This document shows positions 63,988-64,000 of a stretch of 64,000 nucleotides of DNA, piece after piece. Numbering within the stretch: position 1 is the stretch's first letter; every line of letters starts with the position of its first letter. The stretch spans positions 3,683,701 to 3,747,700 of the forward strand of contig OZ024828.1 of the NCBI GenBank assembly GCA_964016985.1, written 5' to 3'. Origin of the DNA: Anodontia alba. Taxonomy: Eukaryota > Mollusca > Bivalvia > Lucinida > Lucinidae. A program made the position numbers and the translations under genes. Under the pieces are notes generated by a model. The model had not been told where the DNA came from and ran no database searches. It saw only the letters and a program-made list of their open reading frames with translations.

Positions 63988-64000
63988 AGGAAAATGGATA

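Overview
This is animal DNA, most likely from a marine bivalve mollusc. That assignment is an inference. It rests on a spliced IL-17-receptor-type gene with phase-1 introns, tRNA-derived SINEs, dense hairpin MITEs, and minisatellite-bearing elements whose hairpin ends are followed by GTCC/GTTC tracts. No bacterial genes or operons are present.

One convincing host gene is visible, on the + strand. Four exons (23938-23985, 25053-25214, 29473-29517, 35466-36889) join in one open frame across three phase-1 introns. They encode the last ~559 residues of a membrane receptor: a Thr-rich stalk, one transmembrane helix, a basic stop-transfer stretch, a cytoplasmic SEFIR domain and a long Ser-rich tail. 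The ectodomain exons were not found and probably lie upstream of the window or in unrecognised parts of 1-23937.

Nearly everything else is repeat. 1-2400 holds duplicated segments and a 128-bp tandem array. 7249-9226, 26531-28376, 30501-33090 and 33092-34149 belong to one family with AGCTCACC termini. 11431-16943 is a mariner element carrying an inserted DIRS-type retrotransposon, which itself carries a SINE. 19132-21019 is a triple nest: a Helitron-like element inside a TTAA MITE inside another MITE. 43752-45795 and 59433-61479 are two near-identical copies of another hairpin-capped minisatellite element. 52560-55385 is a 21-bp minisatellite. The intervals between them are packed with short MITEs, called here families A to H by their ends.

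Two things stand out. First, several sequence-unrelated element families share one design: a 5' hairpin, a GTCC-type microsatellite, a tandem array with units often near 145-152 bp, and a 3' hairpin. One copy has an exact empty site in this window, consistent with A|T insertion and a CTAG end, as in Helitrons. Second, one hairpin module (GCAAACAGTGTAGAYCCAGAT) sits inside several MITE families with different ends, and its two arms change together from copy to copy.
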